A DNA stretch of 64,000 nucleotides from a virus. Shown piece by piece: positions 31,701-41,142 of this stretch (the stretch's first letter is position 1; each line of letters opens with the position of its first letter). A program made the position numbers and the translations under genes. The notes under the pieces are model-generated. The model saw nothing but the letters and a program-made list of their open reading frames with translations. It did not search any database and had not been told where the DNA came from. The stretch covers positions 62,001 to 126,000 of the IMG/VR virus record IMGVR_UViG_3300035698_031678, one strand, 5' to 3'.

Positions 31701-34700
31701 TTGGATATCAAGAAAATACTTAAGGAGATAGGGAGAACAGACAGCAATGCTGTTTCACTAATTAACGCATTATTACAAATGCAAAGTACTAGTTCTAAAA
31801 GCGTTAGTATAAATTGGGAGTCTGTAGATGGTTCTTTAAGCACGATACAAATTCCTAGTATTACAAAATTATTAGGAGAAATATCCTTGTTGAAAGACAC
31901 CCTAAAAGAAATAACCAAGCCGAATCTTAAAAAGATAACCTTGGTAGGTAATGGTAACAATGTATCCACACTGATATTGCAAGAACCAATGCAAGAACCA
32001 GAATCATTTAGCTTTCCTAAAATCATAACAAAACATTCTTTAGAGCTTAACCTTGACAGTCAATTAAAGAATGAAGAACACTACGCTTTAGTAGAAAACG
32101 CTACTTTGTACAAAGGCTTTGAATTTAAGAAGTACATCATATCCAATTCAGACTACTTCAGAGAGAATTTATTACAAAAGAATTTTAGCGAATTAGAACT
32201 TTTAAGTCTGATACAGGATTCCAATTCTCCTTACACTGTAGAAAAAGGTAGAGTATTAACTGGTATTAGCGAATTTAAAGATAGTGGTAGTTTTATAGTT
32301 ACCTCAATTAGCGGTAGTAAAGTAAAACTAAGTACCACTTCTTACAGAAATTATGAAAATAGAGAACTGAACCTTCAAGAAGGTCAAAACCTAATTCTTA
32401 ATAGAGACACCTTATTCAAAATAGAAACTATAAACACCTTGGAAAATCAGGTGGTGTTGTCTAAAACTAGCGGTAATAGTATATTGACATCATCTTCTAA
32501 CCTTAAGTTGCAAGGAGAAGTTACTACACCAAACATAAAGATTCCAATTGGCAAAGAAAGTAATTTTTTTGTATTCCTTAGAGCTATAGACTTAGAAAAA
32601 AACGTTGTTAGCATAGATTGGGGTAAAGGTCAGGGTGTTATTCCATCTTTACTATTAGATAGTGCTAACGTTCCTTTAGACCAAACTACTATTGTAGATT
32701 ACATAAGCTCTATAAAAGCCATATCTGAAGACAGTATCTTGTCTAATGTAAACATAGAGATTCCTAACATACCAGTTATTTCTTTAGATAATTTTACTGT
32801 TTCTACATTAAATCTGCACAAGAAACAAGACTCTAGGATAGTAGAATTACAAAATCTAAAGAGTAAAAGAATAGAAATAACAGAGAAGGTAAACGCTAAT
32901 AACGAAAGTTTAGGTGAAATACAGTCTGAATTGTCTTTGTTAGATAGTTCCAAAGTAGAAGATCAAAAAGGTATAAACATACTAAAAGAAGAAGAACTTA
33001 AGTATGTAAGAGAAAATGAAAAACTAAATTCCCAAGTAACTAGCATAAGTAACCAATTGTTACAAAACTTCGAAGGTACGGAAGAATTTAAAGCTAAGTT
33101 TGGTATAGTAGGTGTTGTAGAATATCCGCAATCAAAAAATGGTCAGCTAATAAGAGGACTAGAATTAGAATACAGGTATTTAACGGTAGAAGGCTTAGCG
33201 GTAGAGCTTAACAGTAAAGAGGTTATAAAGTCAGGTAAGAAAGCAAGATTAGCCCCAAGTAAGTGGATAAAATATCCTAAGACTTTCAGAAAAAAGAACT
33301 TGTTAGGAAATTTTGATGAAGAAGATTTAGAAAACATTGACGTAAACACACCTAACCAATTTATAGTTCCAATAACAAGAAACGAAATTGTAGAAGTTAG
33401 AGTTAGAAGTATTAGTGATGCTGGTTATCCTTTAAAAGAAATATCTAGCGACTGGTCAGAAAGCGTTAAGTTTAATTTCCCAGAAAGCCTTATAGAAAAC
33501 AGTAATTCTATAGTTAAAGAGATAGAAAAAGAGAAAAACAATAAGGAATTTCAAGAAGAATTTGGTAGAAGGAAATTAAACGGTCACACTAATGACACAT
33601 TTAATGAGAAAGATAAAACCTTTGCACATAAACTTGAAAATTTAGCTACCACCTATAAAACGCCTGAAGAAGCCACACAAGATGCCCAAAGTGCTATGGA
33701 CGAGTTAAAACTCAGAATAAACACTTTAGAAAAAATGTTGAATTCTACTAAGGGTAAGATCTCAATGAGGATATTAGATTCTAACGATAGAGAAGTAGCC
33801 ATAGTTAAGAACAATGAAGTAGTTAAAATAGATGGTGGTCTTTATTCAGAACTTGTAAAGGATTTGGAAACGAAGAAAGGTGGTCTAATTAACCAAGATT
33901 ACAAGATAGAAATAACGAATACAGCTGATGGAGACATTGAAATACTAAGTTACGTACCTGGTAATAAGGAAAGTGGTCTTAGTGAGAATTACGATGGCTA
34001 CATATTCAATAGAGAAGAATATTCTCAATTTAGAAAACAGTACCTAGTACCAATAGCTATGGGTACAGAAGTTTTAGGTGACGAATTTACAAGTTCTTCT
34101 TCTTTTCAAAGTAAACAAGTTCAAGGACAAAACCTCTACGGTAGACACAGAGATATATCTCTTAACAAAGAATTGTATTCAGAACCACTTAATAATATAA
34201 AAGGTGTTGATGTTACAGGAAATACACAAGAGACATTTGTTTGGAATGTAGGTTCTAACCCAACTTCAGCTAGTGGTAATTTAAGCGATTTTTGTGTTCA
34301 CTTGGATCATCCTTTGATAGCTACGGTTGCAAGCAACATAAGCGATTATAACGTAGACCTTACTAAGAAAATAAATTATGATAATGCTTTGAGTCAGAAG
34401 GTTTACAGCCATTTTACTCATTCTGGATTAGCTAGTTTAAGAGAAAAAGAAGCTGGTAGTATCAAGCAATTGTCTTACAGAAACTTCGTGCAGAAAACAT
34501 CTTTAGCAAATATTAATGATGTTATTGTTAAAAGTAGATTTGAAGACTTCGATCAATTTTTGATAGGAAGAGACACTTGTGGTCTTTATCTAAATTTAAA
34601 ACCGTCTAATAGAGAAAACAACCAAGTAAACAGTAGTTCTTACAATAAAGGAGAAATACTTGTTAAGGGAGAAAAGTTGATAATACCATTTTCAGCTTCT

Positions 34701-34889
34701 TCAAGACTGACAGACTACTTTGGTGATGGTTCTATAGGTTTGGGTAGAATTGGGGGAGACAATGATTTGTTAAACGTAAAATATACTAAAAGAATAGGGT
34801 TAGATATACTAATCAAGAATAGGGCTGAAACAGAACTACATTCTTTTGATATAGAGTATTCAATTAAGTATCAAGACAACGACTTATAA
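31701..34889 (+). CDS. Large baseplate/tail structural protein, TTG start
   Basis: 1062 residues. The frame opens with TTG; the next in-frame ATG is 26 codons later, and the stretch in between looks coding (DIKKILKEIGRTDSNAVSLI). A coiled-coil region lies around 385-475 (RIEITEKVNANNESLGEIQS). It is followed by fibronectin-III-like strands (FIVPITRNEIVEVRVRSISD, then AGYPLKEISSDWSESV) of a kind found in tail proteins of large myophages. A second coil region follows near 600-690. Exact position in the tail unknown. Ends before a palindromic terminator shared with the convergent gene. Confidence 0.6.
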   Translation: MDIKKILKEIGRTDSNAVSLINALLQMQSTSSKSVSINWESVDGSLSTIQIPSITKLLGEISLLKDTLKEITKPNLKKITLVGNGNNVSTLILQEPMQEPESFSFPKIITKHSLELNLDSQLKNEEHYALVENATLYKGFEFKKYIISNSDYFRENLLQKNFSELELLSLIQDSNSPYTVEKGRVLTGISEFKDSGSFIVTSISGSKVKLSTTSYRNYENRELNLQEGQNLILNRDTLFKIETINTLENQVVLSKTSGNSILTSSSNLKLQGEVTTPNIKIPIGKESNFFVFLRAIDLEKNVVSIDWGKGQGVIPSLLLDSANVPLDQTTIVDYISSIKAISEDSILSNVNIEIPNIPVISLDNFTVSTLNLHKKQDSRIVELQNLKSKRIEITEKVNANNESLGEIQSELSLLDSSKVEDQKGINILKEEELKYVRENEKLNSQVTSISNQLLQNFEGTEEFKAKFGIVGVVEYPQSKNGQLIRGLELEYRYLTVEGLAVELNSKEVIKSGKKARLAPSKWIKYPKTFRKKNLLGNFDEEDLENIDVNTPNQFIVPITRNEIVEVRVRSISDAGYPLKEISSDWSESVKFNFPESLIENSNSIVKEIEKEKNNKEFQEEFGRRKLNGHTNDTFNEKDKTFAHKLENLATTYKTPEEATQDAQSAMDELKLRINTLEKMLNSTKGKISMRILDSNDREVAIVKNNEVVKIDGGLYSELVKDLETKKGGLINQDYKIEITNTADGDIEILSYVPGNKESGLSENYDGYIFNREEYSQFRKQYLVPIAMGTEVLGDEFTSSSSFQSKQVQGQNLYGRHRDISLNKELYSEPLNNIKGVDVTGNTQETFVWNVGSNPTSASGNLSDFCVHLDHPLIATVASNISDYNVDLTKKINYDNALSQKVYSHFTHSGLASLREKEAGSIKQLSYRNFVQKTSLANINDVIVKSRFEDFDQFLIGRDTCGLYLNLKPSNRENNQVNSSSYNKGEILVKGEKLIIPFSASSRLTDYFGDGSIGLGRIGGDNDLLNVKYTKRIGLDILIKNRAETELHSFDIEYSIKYQDNDL

Positions 34890-34921
34890 TACTTAAATAT
34901 TCTAGAAATTATCTAATAATA

Positions 34922-34952
34922 AAAGAGCGCACCTATTATAGGTGCGCTCTTT
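34922..34952. terminator. Perfect 15-bp palindromic bidirectional terminator
   Basis: AAAGAGCGCACCTAT, one-base centre, ATAGGTGCGCTCTTT. It separates the convergent 1062-residue gene and the repeat-tailed gene, with A/T runs on either side suiting termination in both directions. Confidence 0.8.
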
Positions 34953-34975
34953 AAATAAAAGTTATCTCCTTTAAA

Positions 34976-35692
34976 TTACTTCTTAGGAGTTGTTCTGCCA
35001 CCTGTGTTAGGCTTGTTACCAGCAACTTTTGATGCTTCCAATTTATCAGCAGCGATTTTGTCTGCAGCCTCCTTTTCTGCAGCTTCCTTATCAGCTATTA
35101 ATTTGTCAGCAACTTCTTTGTCTGCAGCCTCCTTATCAGCTATTAATTTGTCAGCAACTTCTTTGTCTGCAGCAACAGCCTTATCTGCAGCAACTTTATA
35201 AGCAGCTTCATTATCTGCAGCAAATTTGTCCGCAACAATTTTGTCTGCAGCTTCCTTCTCAGCAGCTTCCTTATCAGCAGCCTCCTTATCAGCAGCAACT
35301 TTATCAGCACCATCTTGTGCAGAACCTTTTGATTCAGAAATAAATTTCATTGGTTCACCATAGCTAAGTCTTCTTAGCACTACAGTAGATCCATTAGTAA
35401 GTTTAAAGCAAGGTTTATCATCAGCACCTAAAGTTTGACTCAATAAAAACATAACCTTAATATCAGAAATACCATCGTCCTTAATGAACTGTTGGTTTAT
35501 AAACTGCTTTCTATGAGCAGAACCAGTACTGTTCTTCAATGAATTGATATCAGATTTTTTGTACCAACTTTGTATTTCTTTTAGGTCACCATCATTATTT
35601 AGCGGTTCTTTTAGCGATAAGCAATAATTACCTAGTGTAACACCATCTCTAGATGCACCTATTTTTACCTTAACTTTCTTTAATATTTTCAT
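34976..35692 (-). CDS. Protein with Ala-Asp-Lys-Glu repeat tail (238 aa)
   Basis: A globular N-terminal domain of about 120 residues is followed by about 100 residues made of the five-residue unit AADKE and variants (KEAADKEVADKLIADKEAAD), predicted to form a single long charged helix. The end is basic (NTGGRTTPKK). It includes two near-exact copies of a 16-residue block. Helical charged tails like this occur in phage head-internal and scaffold proteins; role not known. Overlaps the next gene upstream by 23 bases. Confidence 0.6.
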   Translation of the reverse strand: MKILKKVKVKIGASRDGVTLGNYCLSLKEPLNNDGDLKEIQSWYKKSDINSLKNSTGSAHRKQFINQQFIKDDGISDIKVMFLLSQTLGADDKPCFKLTNGSTVVLRRLSYGEPMKFISESKGSAQDGADKVAADKEAADKEAAEKEAADKIVADKFAADNEAAYKVAADKAVAADKEVADKLIADKEAADKEVADKLIADKEAAEKEAADKIAADKLEASKVAGNKPNTGGRTTPKK

Positions 35693-36092
35693 CTTTATCT
35701 AAATTAATTGTTTGTTTTAATATTGTAGCAATAAATTCCGCATTATTTATTGTTATGAATTGACTAAAGGCGGATACAACTTGGTCTGGGTCTTTAGAAT
35801 TTTCTTTAAGATTTATTACCGCATTTAAATTTGGTAAAGACAACTTAACCTCTACGTTAATCAATAATTCTTCTTCTTTGAATCCATCCATAACGTTTTT
35901 TAAAGAAGCCTGGATAGCACTAATAAAACTGTCCTTATTCCCATCATCTTTAAAAACTAACGGTTCGGATTTAGGGGCATCACTTTCTACTTCTGTTACG
36001 TATTCTTGTGTTTCATCCACTTTCGTTTCAAAGCCTTCCTTTTTGAGTTCTTCATTCTCAAATTCGTTCATTCTTAGCAATTTATCAGCCAT
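35670..36092 (-). CDS. Acidic hypothetical protein (140 aa)
   Basis: An acidic disordered N-terminus (EYVTEVESDAPKSEP) and a beta-rich C-terminal half (LLINVEVKLSLPNLNAVINL). Forms a pair with the repeat-tailed gene. The acidity would suit a head or tail assembly chaperone, but there is no direct evidence. Confidence 0.55.
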   Translation of the reverse strand: MADKLLRMNEFENEELKKEGFETKVDETQEYVTEVESDAPKSEPLVFKDDGNKDSFISAIQASLKNVMDGFKEEELLINVEVKLSLPNLNAVINLKENSKDPDQVVSAFSQFITINNAEFIATILKQTINLDKDENIKES

Positions 36093-36136
36093 CTTGTATA
36101 ATTTAGTAATTAAAAGGTTAAAACATACACAGTTTC

Positions 36137-36144
36137 AATAAATA
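36137..36144 (+). promoter_or_regulatory. T4-late-like promoter box AATAAATA
   Basis: AATAAATA, four bases (TTAC) before the ATG of the gp53-like gene; almost no leader is possible. Confidence 0.5.
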
Positions 36145-36148
36145 TTAC

Positions 36149-36670
36149 ATGAAATTAATCTTTTTAAAAACTTTAGAAGACTCTACCTCTATAGTAATAG
36201 ATGGTGAAAAATCGTTAGACTTGGTAGAATATGAAAAACCCAATTCCTATGATAGGTCTGGTGATACTAGATACATTATAGAAAACGATTTAGCAAGTAA
36301 ACCAGCATCTATAGCACAATTTGTTTATCAAGATGAAGGTAAGCTAGACATTTTGTGTAGGTACAACGGTTACGACAATCCATTCAACATACATCCAGAA
36401 GATAGTTTTTTTGTACCTGACGTGCAAAATGCTGAGAGAGTATTTAGAAAGAAAATTAAAGACGTAAATTTAGCACAACAAATACTAAACACTAAAAATT
36501 CTGTGATAGATCCCAGGAGAAAAATGGTTCCAACCAATATAAACGAATCCAACAAACAGATTAGTAGGGAAGGGAATTTTGTAGTACTAGGGTCATTTTC
36601 TAATAACAAAGAAAGCGATAAGAAAATAGAGTACAATGGCAATTTGTTAGAAGAATTTAAGCCATTTTAG
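36149..36670 (+). CDS. gp53-like baseplate wedge protein with LysM-like fold
   Basis: 173 residues. ASIAQFVYQDEGKLDILCRY followed by NGYDNPFNIHPEDSFFVPD has the LysM arrangement (helix, NG-x-x-NPF-x-I, then a hydrophobic strand ending IPD/VPD) seen in T4 gp53-type wedge proteins. A single rightward gene flanked by leftward ones, with its own late box. Ends tail-to-tail with the lipoprotein gene, sharing TTAG. Confidence 0.5.
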   Translation: MKLIFLKTLEDSTSIVIDGEKSLDLVEYEKPNSYDRSGDTRYIIENDLASKPASIAQFVYQDEGKLDILCRYNGYDNPFNIHPEDSFFVPDVQNAERVFRKKIKDVNLAQQILNTKNSVIDPRRKMVPTNINESNKQISREGNFVVLGSFSNNKESDKKIEYNGNLLEEFKPF

Positions 36671-37440
36671 AAAGCAAACAATATTCTACTTAATCCTACC
36701 GTTCCAGAAAAACCATGGTGAACTTCAGAATCTTGACCTAAAATAAACCCATAACCCAATTGAGCGGTTATTCCCCATCTAGAGGGTTTTCTTTCATCAT
36801 TTACATTAAAAACTCTTAAGTCCTCTATATCAGAGTAAGGTGACAATGAAGTAACGTCAGCATATGGAGTTCTAGAGCCAAAATTACGTTTAAAGAATCC
36901 ACCTTTTTCTGGTTTTTGGTCTCCAATAGTGATGTTATAGCTGTCTTTGTATGAAAATCTTAGGTCTATATTAGAAGAGCTTGCTTTTATAGAGTATTCT
37001 ATCCAATCGTCTGAAAAATCAGTACTGTATATTGTTTCTTTAATTTCACCTTCTAATGTATCAATTACTGTAACTACTGTTCCTGTAGTGCTTTCTACTG
37101 CACCCCTGGTGTCTAGTATTATAGCAGAACCATTTCTCTTTATTTCTTTATTATTATCTTTTACCAACTTCTGTAACCTTAGCATTTGAGGATCAGTAAA
37201 GACAGCATTTACAAAGTCTTTAGGGTCTCTGGTCTCGTTTACTTTTATTCTACCTACTGTTTGACCTAAATCATTTACAGATTTTTCCATTTTGGAATTA
37301 GAACTTTCAATAAGTTTTTTTAGTTCTTTAATGTCTTTATTCTTGTCGCAGCTGTTTGTTAGAATAATTATGCAAATAATGCCTAACAGTATGGTGAGCA
37401 AGTTTACTTCTTTAATTTGATTTAGTAGGTAAGTTTTCAT
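36667..37440 (-). CDS. Lipoprotein-like membrane protein (257 aa)
   Basis: A hydrophobic N-terminus (LLTILLGIICIIILTNS) ends at Cys31 in TNSC, a plausible lipobox, followed by CDKNKD. A coiled coil follows (IKELKKLIESSNSKMEKSVN). The C-terminal part is beta-rich and glycine-containing (TAQLGYGFILGQ). This could be an outer-membrane spanin-like lysis protein of Gram-negative phages, or another envelope protein. Overlaps purB by 29 bases. Confidence 0.55.
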   Translation of the reverse strand: MKTYLLNQIKEVNLLTILLGIICIIILTNSCDKNKDIKELKKLIESSNSKMEKSVNDLGQTVGRIKVNETRDPKDFVNAVFTDPQMLRLQKLVKDNNKEIKRNGSAIILDTRGAVESTTGTVVTVIDTLEGEIKETIYSTDFSDDWIEYSIKASSSNIDLRFSYKDSYNITIGDQKPEKGGFFKRNFGSRTPYADVTSLSPYSDIEDLRVFNVNDERKPSRWGITAQLGYGFILGQDSEVHHGFSGTVGLSRILFAF

Positions 37441-38812
37441 GTTCTCTAGTTATTAATTCGGATAATACGTTATTTGAAAAGTAATTATCAAAGTTCTCTT
37501 TTAAATACTCTAAATCCCATTGTACGTTATCTTTGCTCATTAGCTTCATGGAAAGATAAGATTCAGGCTCGTTAGACATAATTCCATACAACTGACCCAC
37601 TTCACTAGCAAATTGGTAGTTACTATTGAGATCTTCTGAGATTGCTTTAGAATTAAATTCATACTGCTCTAAACCTTGATTAAGAGAGCATAATGCTTGA
37701 TTAAAGTAGCATAGTAGCAAAGGTAAATTTCTAACAACGGTTAAATCACTTAAATCTCTTTGCAATCTACTCAAAGATAAAGATGATCTCAATGTATCTA
37801 ACATTCCTATAGCTAGTTTTAAATTACCTTCAGCGTTTTCTAAACTTATGGGATTAATTTTTTGGGGCATAGTACTACTACCAAACTCATTATCACCAGT
37901 TTTCCTAACCAGGTAATTTATAGAACAATAATACCACATGTCTTGAGTGAAATTTAATAGCTGGTACATTATTTTGGATAAATCATTGAAAGAATCTAAA
38001 ATGCCTTCGTACTTATTGCTTTGGAAATGGGGTTTTATTTGGAAGTCTTTAGTTGAGGTATTGTAAAAGTATTGTATTAATGTGTCCTTTGAAACCTCAT
38101 ATCCATTGAAACCTAGTAGTTTTGCAGAGTAATTGTTACCGATAGTACCATTTCCAAATTGAATTTTAGTATTACCGAAGTTTTCAAAATATTCTTCTAG
38201 ACCATTAGTGGTAAGATATCTACTCATAAGATCTTTTATCTTAATAGGGACAGCAACCTGACCATGGGTTCTACCCAACATGTATTCATCTTTGGACATG
38301 CTTTCTACAGATTCGTGAACCTTTGACATGTTAGTGTTTATAATGTCATAAAGAGTATCTTTGAACATTTTAGTTTGAACCACTCCAACTATGTCTTGGC
38401 TAGTCAGATTGAAATGTACTAGGTCACAAATAGAATAGATTCTAGAGGAGTCTAATTTAATAGACAAGAAGTCAGATATTTTTTGTTTTAGTAGCGTTTT
38501 TACTGCTGCAATATCGTGTTTGGTTTCTCTTTCTATAATCTTTACAAGACTTAAATCGTAAGCATCAAGAATCTTGTACATTTCTTTTTGGTTATCTTTG
38601 TCTTCTAATAGTAACTTAGTAATTCCAAGAGATTTTTTGATGTCAGGATTTAATAGATCTTGGTCAAAGGCTGTCTTATAGTTTTTTATTAGATTTACCC
38701 AATACAAAAACTCTAAGAAATAGCAATTTTTGTAGTACTCGTTCTCACTATAAGCACTATTTACAATTTCGGCATTTTTAGCGTATCTACCATTGTTATC
38801 AAATAAGTTCAT
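37412..38812 (-). CDS. purB: Adenylosuccinate lyase (PurB)
   Basis: 466 residues, full family length. The fumarase/aspartase-superfamily signature GSSTMPQKINP holds the catalytic Ser312/313; KHDIAAVK, HFNLTSQD and GRTHGQ are the other active-site blocks (His99, His133, Thr137-Ser138, His183). In bacteria PurB splits adenylosuccinate to AMP and SAICAR to AICAR, both with release of fumarate. A phage copy would raise purine supply. It could also process an N6-succinyl purine deoxynucleotide if a PurZ-like partner exists outside the window; none is visible here. It lies between the portal and the lipoprotein gene, among virion genes. Confidence 0.85.
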   Translation of the reverse strand: MNLFDNNGRYAKNAEIVNSAYSENEYYKNCYFLEFLYWVNLIKNYKTAFDQDLLNPDIKKSLGITKLLLEDKDNQKEMYKILDAYDLSLVKIIERETKHDIAAVKTLLKQKISDFLSIKLDSSRIYSICDLVHFNLTSQDIVGVVQTKMFKDTLYDIINTNMSKVHESVESMSKDEYMLGRTHGQVAVPIKIKDLMSRYLTTNGLEEYFENFGNTKIQFGNGTIGNNYSAKLLGFNGYEVSKDTLIQYFYNTSTKDFQIKPHFQSNKYEGILDSFNDLSKIMYQLLNFTQDMWYYCSINYLVRKTGDNEFGSSTMPQKINPISLENAEGNLKLAIGMLDTLRSSLSLSRLQRDLSDLTVVRNLPLLLCYFNQALCSLNQGLEQYEFNSKAISEDLNSNYQFASEVGQLYGIMSNEPESYLSMKLMSKDNVQWDLEYLKENFDNYFSNNVLSELITREHENLPTKSN

Positions 38813-38853
38813 TCTAAGGTTTCCTCAAGAATAATACACCTAACTATCAGTTT

Positions 38854-40731
38854 CTATAGTTCAGGGTTTTTATCCTTTGCTAGCATATTTTTATTAATTT
38901 CCCAATCTTCTTCTGTCATGATGGATAATTTGTTAACCATAAGAAACTTGGGTGAAAATATTGGTTCTCTATTAGCATCCTGGAGTCTTTCATAAATACT
39001 GTAATTCTCCATTTTAGCCTTTTCAAGTTCATACTCTTTAGCTAGCGTAAAGTATCCTTCTGTGTTAAAAACTATCTTAATAGAATTGTAAAACCCATTG
39101 TCTAAAGAAAGACTTGGGTCTAAAAGAACTGTATTTATGAATACTGTATTTTTTATAATTCTGGAAAATTCACTAGTGATTCTTCTACACCTTTTATGGT
39201 AAGATATTTCGTCATGTGGTATTCCATCATTCTTGAACAATATCAAAGAACCACCACCATTAGAACCATCAAATCTATTACTAGGTCTAGTACTGTTTCT
39301 TTGAAGTCTCTTCTCAAAGTATTCTACCACTTCCATTTTACTCAAGTCTACTCCATTGTAGGAAACACTGTCTATTTGGGTTGTATTACCACTTCTGGAA
39401 GGCAGTGCGATGTTTCTACCAAATTTATAGTCAGCCTCACCATTTATAGTAACCTGACCACTCTTGGAATCTATAGCAACTTTTTCTTTGTACTGACCAA
39501 CCAATTTAGCTACTGCTTCTTTAGATTTAGTACCTAGTTTACTACCTGTAGGCACTACCATTTTAAGCCTGAATTGACCTACCATAATATTCCAAGCAAC
39601 TCTAGACTCTTCTAGGCTTCTTTTCAGATTATAGTCTCTTTTAAGTGAATCTAAGTAACTAGAGTTGTTGTACTTACTATTACCAGAAACATTTCTCCAT
39701 TCTATTAAACCAAATGAATTTTCTGGATAGTATTTGTATTTTCCTCTCTCATCAAGAGTTTTGTACATTAATACTATAGAACCATCTTCGTGAACACCAT
39801 CAACCTTAGCTATTCTATAAGCGTTTACTCTTTTCATACCAATAATCTTGACTGGTATGTCGGTAACTTCTCGCTTTGGCAAATTTACCGTTTCTCTAAT
39901 TTTGCTTTTTCTATTTCTTGATCCTTGTGATTCATTTAAATCTTCCAATTCGTCTTCCAGATCATTAAATCCTTCTTCACCATCAACAGCGTCTTCTTCA
40001 AGACCTTGCAAGGTTTTAGCAAACGCAAGTCTATTTTCACTTATTTTTTCTAAACCACTAAGTTTTTCATTTTCTTTTATAAGTGTTTTAGCAACGATTT
40101 GATTAGACTCGCTTAGGTCTCTCATATTGTTCTTACCGTTAGGTAATATTTCGTTCAATTTAGATTCGTTTAGTCTAATCTTTTTGATGATTTTGTTTCT
40201 CTTATCGTCAAAATCTTTTCTATTTTGAGTTTCATATATGTTTTCATATGCAACTCTACCAATCAGCATAAAACTGTAAAAAACCATCCAAGCTGTTTGT
40301 TCCTTGTCAAATTCAAGAAAAGATAAAGTGGAATTAAATTCTGACCTTATTGTTTCTTTCATTTTATCACTGAAAGTAAATTTCTTTTCATTAAATTCTA
40401 TGTCACAAAATTCGTGATCGGTATCGTATACTATACAATCATCAACTATACCTTCTATGATGTTTTTTAATTCAACGTTTTCGTCTAGATAAAGTTTTAT
40501 CTCTTCTTCATCAAACCATTGTTGTTCTCTAAGTTGTTGATTAGCTTCTTCTTCGTAAAAGGCTTCGTAGTGATTTAACTCGTCTGTAGTTTGAGAAAAT
40601 TTTTTGGTCTTTTTAGAAAGTATTTGTTTATCTATGCCTACTTTAAAAATACCTCTAACGGAATCAGGTACTATAGATGTGTTGACTCTTCTTCCATGAA
40701 GTCTTCTTCTATAATTATATCGATTGGTCAT
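38854..40731 (-). CDS. gp20-like portal protein
   Basis: 625 residues. A long charged N-terminal region precedes the core: LEESRVAWNIMVGQFRLKM and VEYFEKRLQRNSTRPSNRF correspond to the T4 gp20 order (crown/wing helices, then the helix ending V-x-Y-F-x-x-K-L-x-x-x-x-x-x-P). RRITSEFSRIIKNTVF fits the following helix. The length is near T4's 524, with an enlarged N-terminal domain. It forms the dodecameric gate for DNA packaging and the site of procapsid initiation. A late box is 10 bases before its ATG. Confidence 0.75.
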   Translation of the reverse strand: MTNRYNYRRRLHGRRVNTSIVPDSVRGIFKVGIDKQILSKKTKKFSQTTDELNHYEAFYEEEANQQLREQQWFDEEEIKLYLDENVELKNIIEGIVDDCIVYDTDHEFCDIEFNEKKFTFSDKMKETIRSEFNSTLSFLEFDKEQTAWMVFYSFMLIGRVAYENIYETQNRKDFDDKRNKIIKKIRLNESKLNEILPNGKNNMRDLSESNQIVAKTLIKENEKLSGLEKISENRLAFAKTLQGLEEDAVDGEEGFNDLEDELEDLNESQGSRNRKSKIRETVNLPKREVTDIPVKIIGMKRVNAYRIAKVDGVHEDGSIVLMYKTLDERGKYKYYPENSFGLIEWRNVSGNSKYNNSSYLDSLKRDYNLKRSLEESRVAWNIMVGQFRLKMVVPTGSKLGTKSKEAVAKLVGQYKEKVAIDSKSGQVTINGEADYKFGRNIALPSRSGNTTQIDSVSYNGVDLSKMEVVEYFEKRLQRNSTRPSNRFDGSNGGGSLILFKNDGIPHDEISYHKRCRRITSEFSRIIKNTVFINTVLLDPSLSLDNGFYNSIKIVFNTEGYFTLAKEYELEKAKMENYSIYERLQDANREPIFSPKFLMVNKLSIMTEEDWEINKNMLAKDKNPEL

Positions 40732-40741
40732 GGGTTTTACC

Positions 40742-40749
40742 TATTTATT
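40742..40749 (-). promoter_or_regulatory. T4-late-like promoter box AATAAATA
   Basis: AATAAATA on the minus strand, 10 bases before the portal ATG; a leader of about four or five bases would fit. Confidence 0.55.
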
Positions 40750-40758
40750 ATGATTTGT

Positions 40759-41142
40759 CTAAATATTGCCTGAAGGAACAAAGACTCTTTTGAAGTTAAC
40801 AAGCACTATGTCAAATTGTTTATCGCTCAAACCTTTGGTGTTAGTGTTTACCTGGTTTAAAAATGACTTCAGAGTACCACTTAGTTCCGACTCCTCATCC
40901 ATTGTGTTTAACAAACTTTTAGCATTCATTCTGGTATTTTTCAGATCTAGCTCTTTGTCTATCAAGTCAGAATTCCAGTTTTCTAAAAAAACGTCTTGGT
41001 AACTAGAATGACTTTTTGGTTTATAACACTTTTTAGAATTAGGCATGTTTATCATAGCATTTTTCTTAAATTTTAGAAAACATATTTTAATGCCACCATC
41101 TGCTAAACAACCTTCGCAACTTGTTACTTTTTTAATCTTCAT
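40759..41142 (-). CDS. Hypothetical protein with cysteine-rich N-terminus (127 aa)
   Basis: SCEGCLADGGIKICFLKF and a KKCY further on give four cysteines, possibly a zinc site. The rest is helical. Overlaps the next gene upstream by 11 bases. No family recognised. Confidence 0.58.
   Translation of the reverse strand: MKIKKVTSCEGCLADGGIKICFLKFKKNAMINMPNSKKCYKPKSHSSYQDVFLENWNSDLIDKELDLKNTRMNAKSLLNTMDEESELSGTLKSFLNQVNTNTKGLSDKQFDIVLVNFKRVFVPSGNI

Noticed and set aside
34976-35343. Plus-strand frames opposite the AADKE repeats, rich in Gln and Leu
   Set aside because: Produced by the repeat composition read on the wrong strand; no start context.
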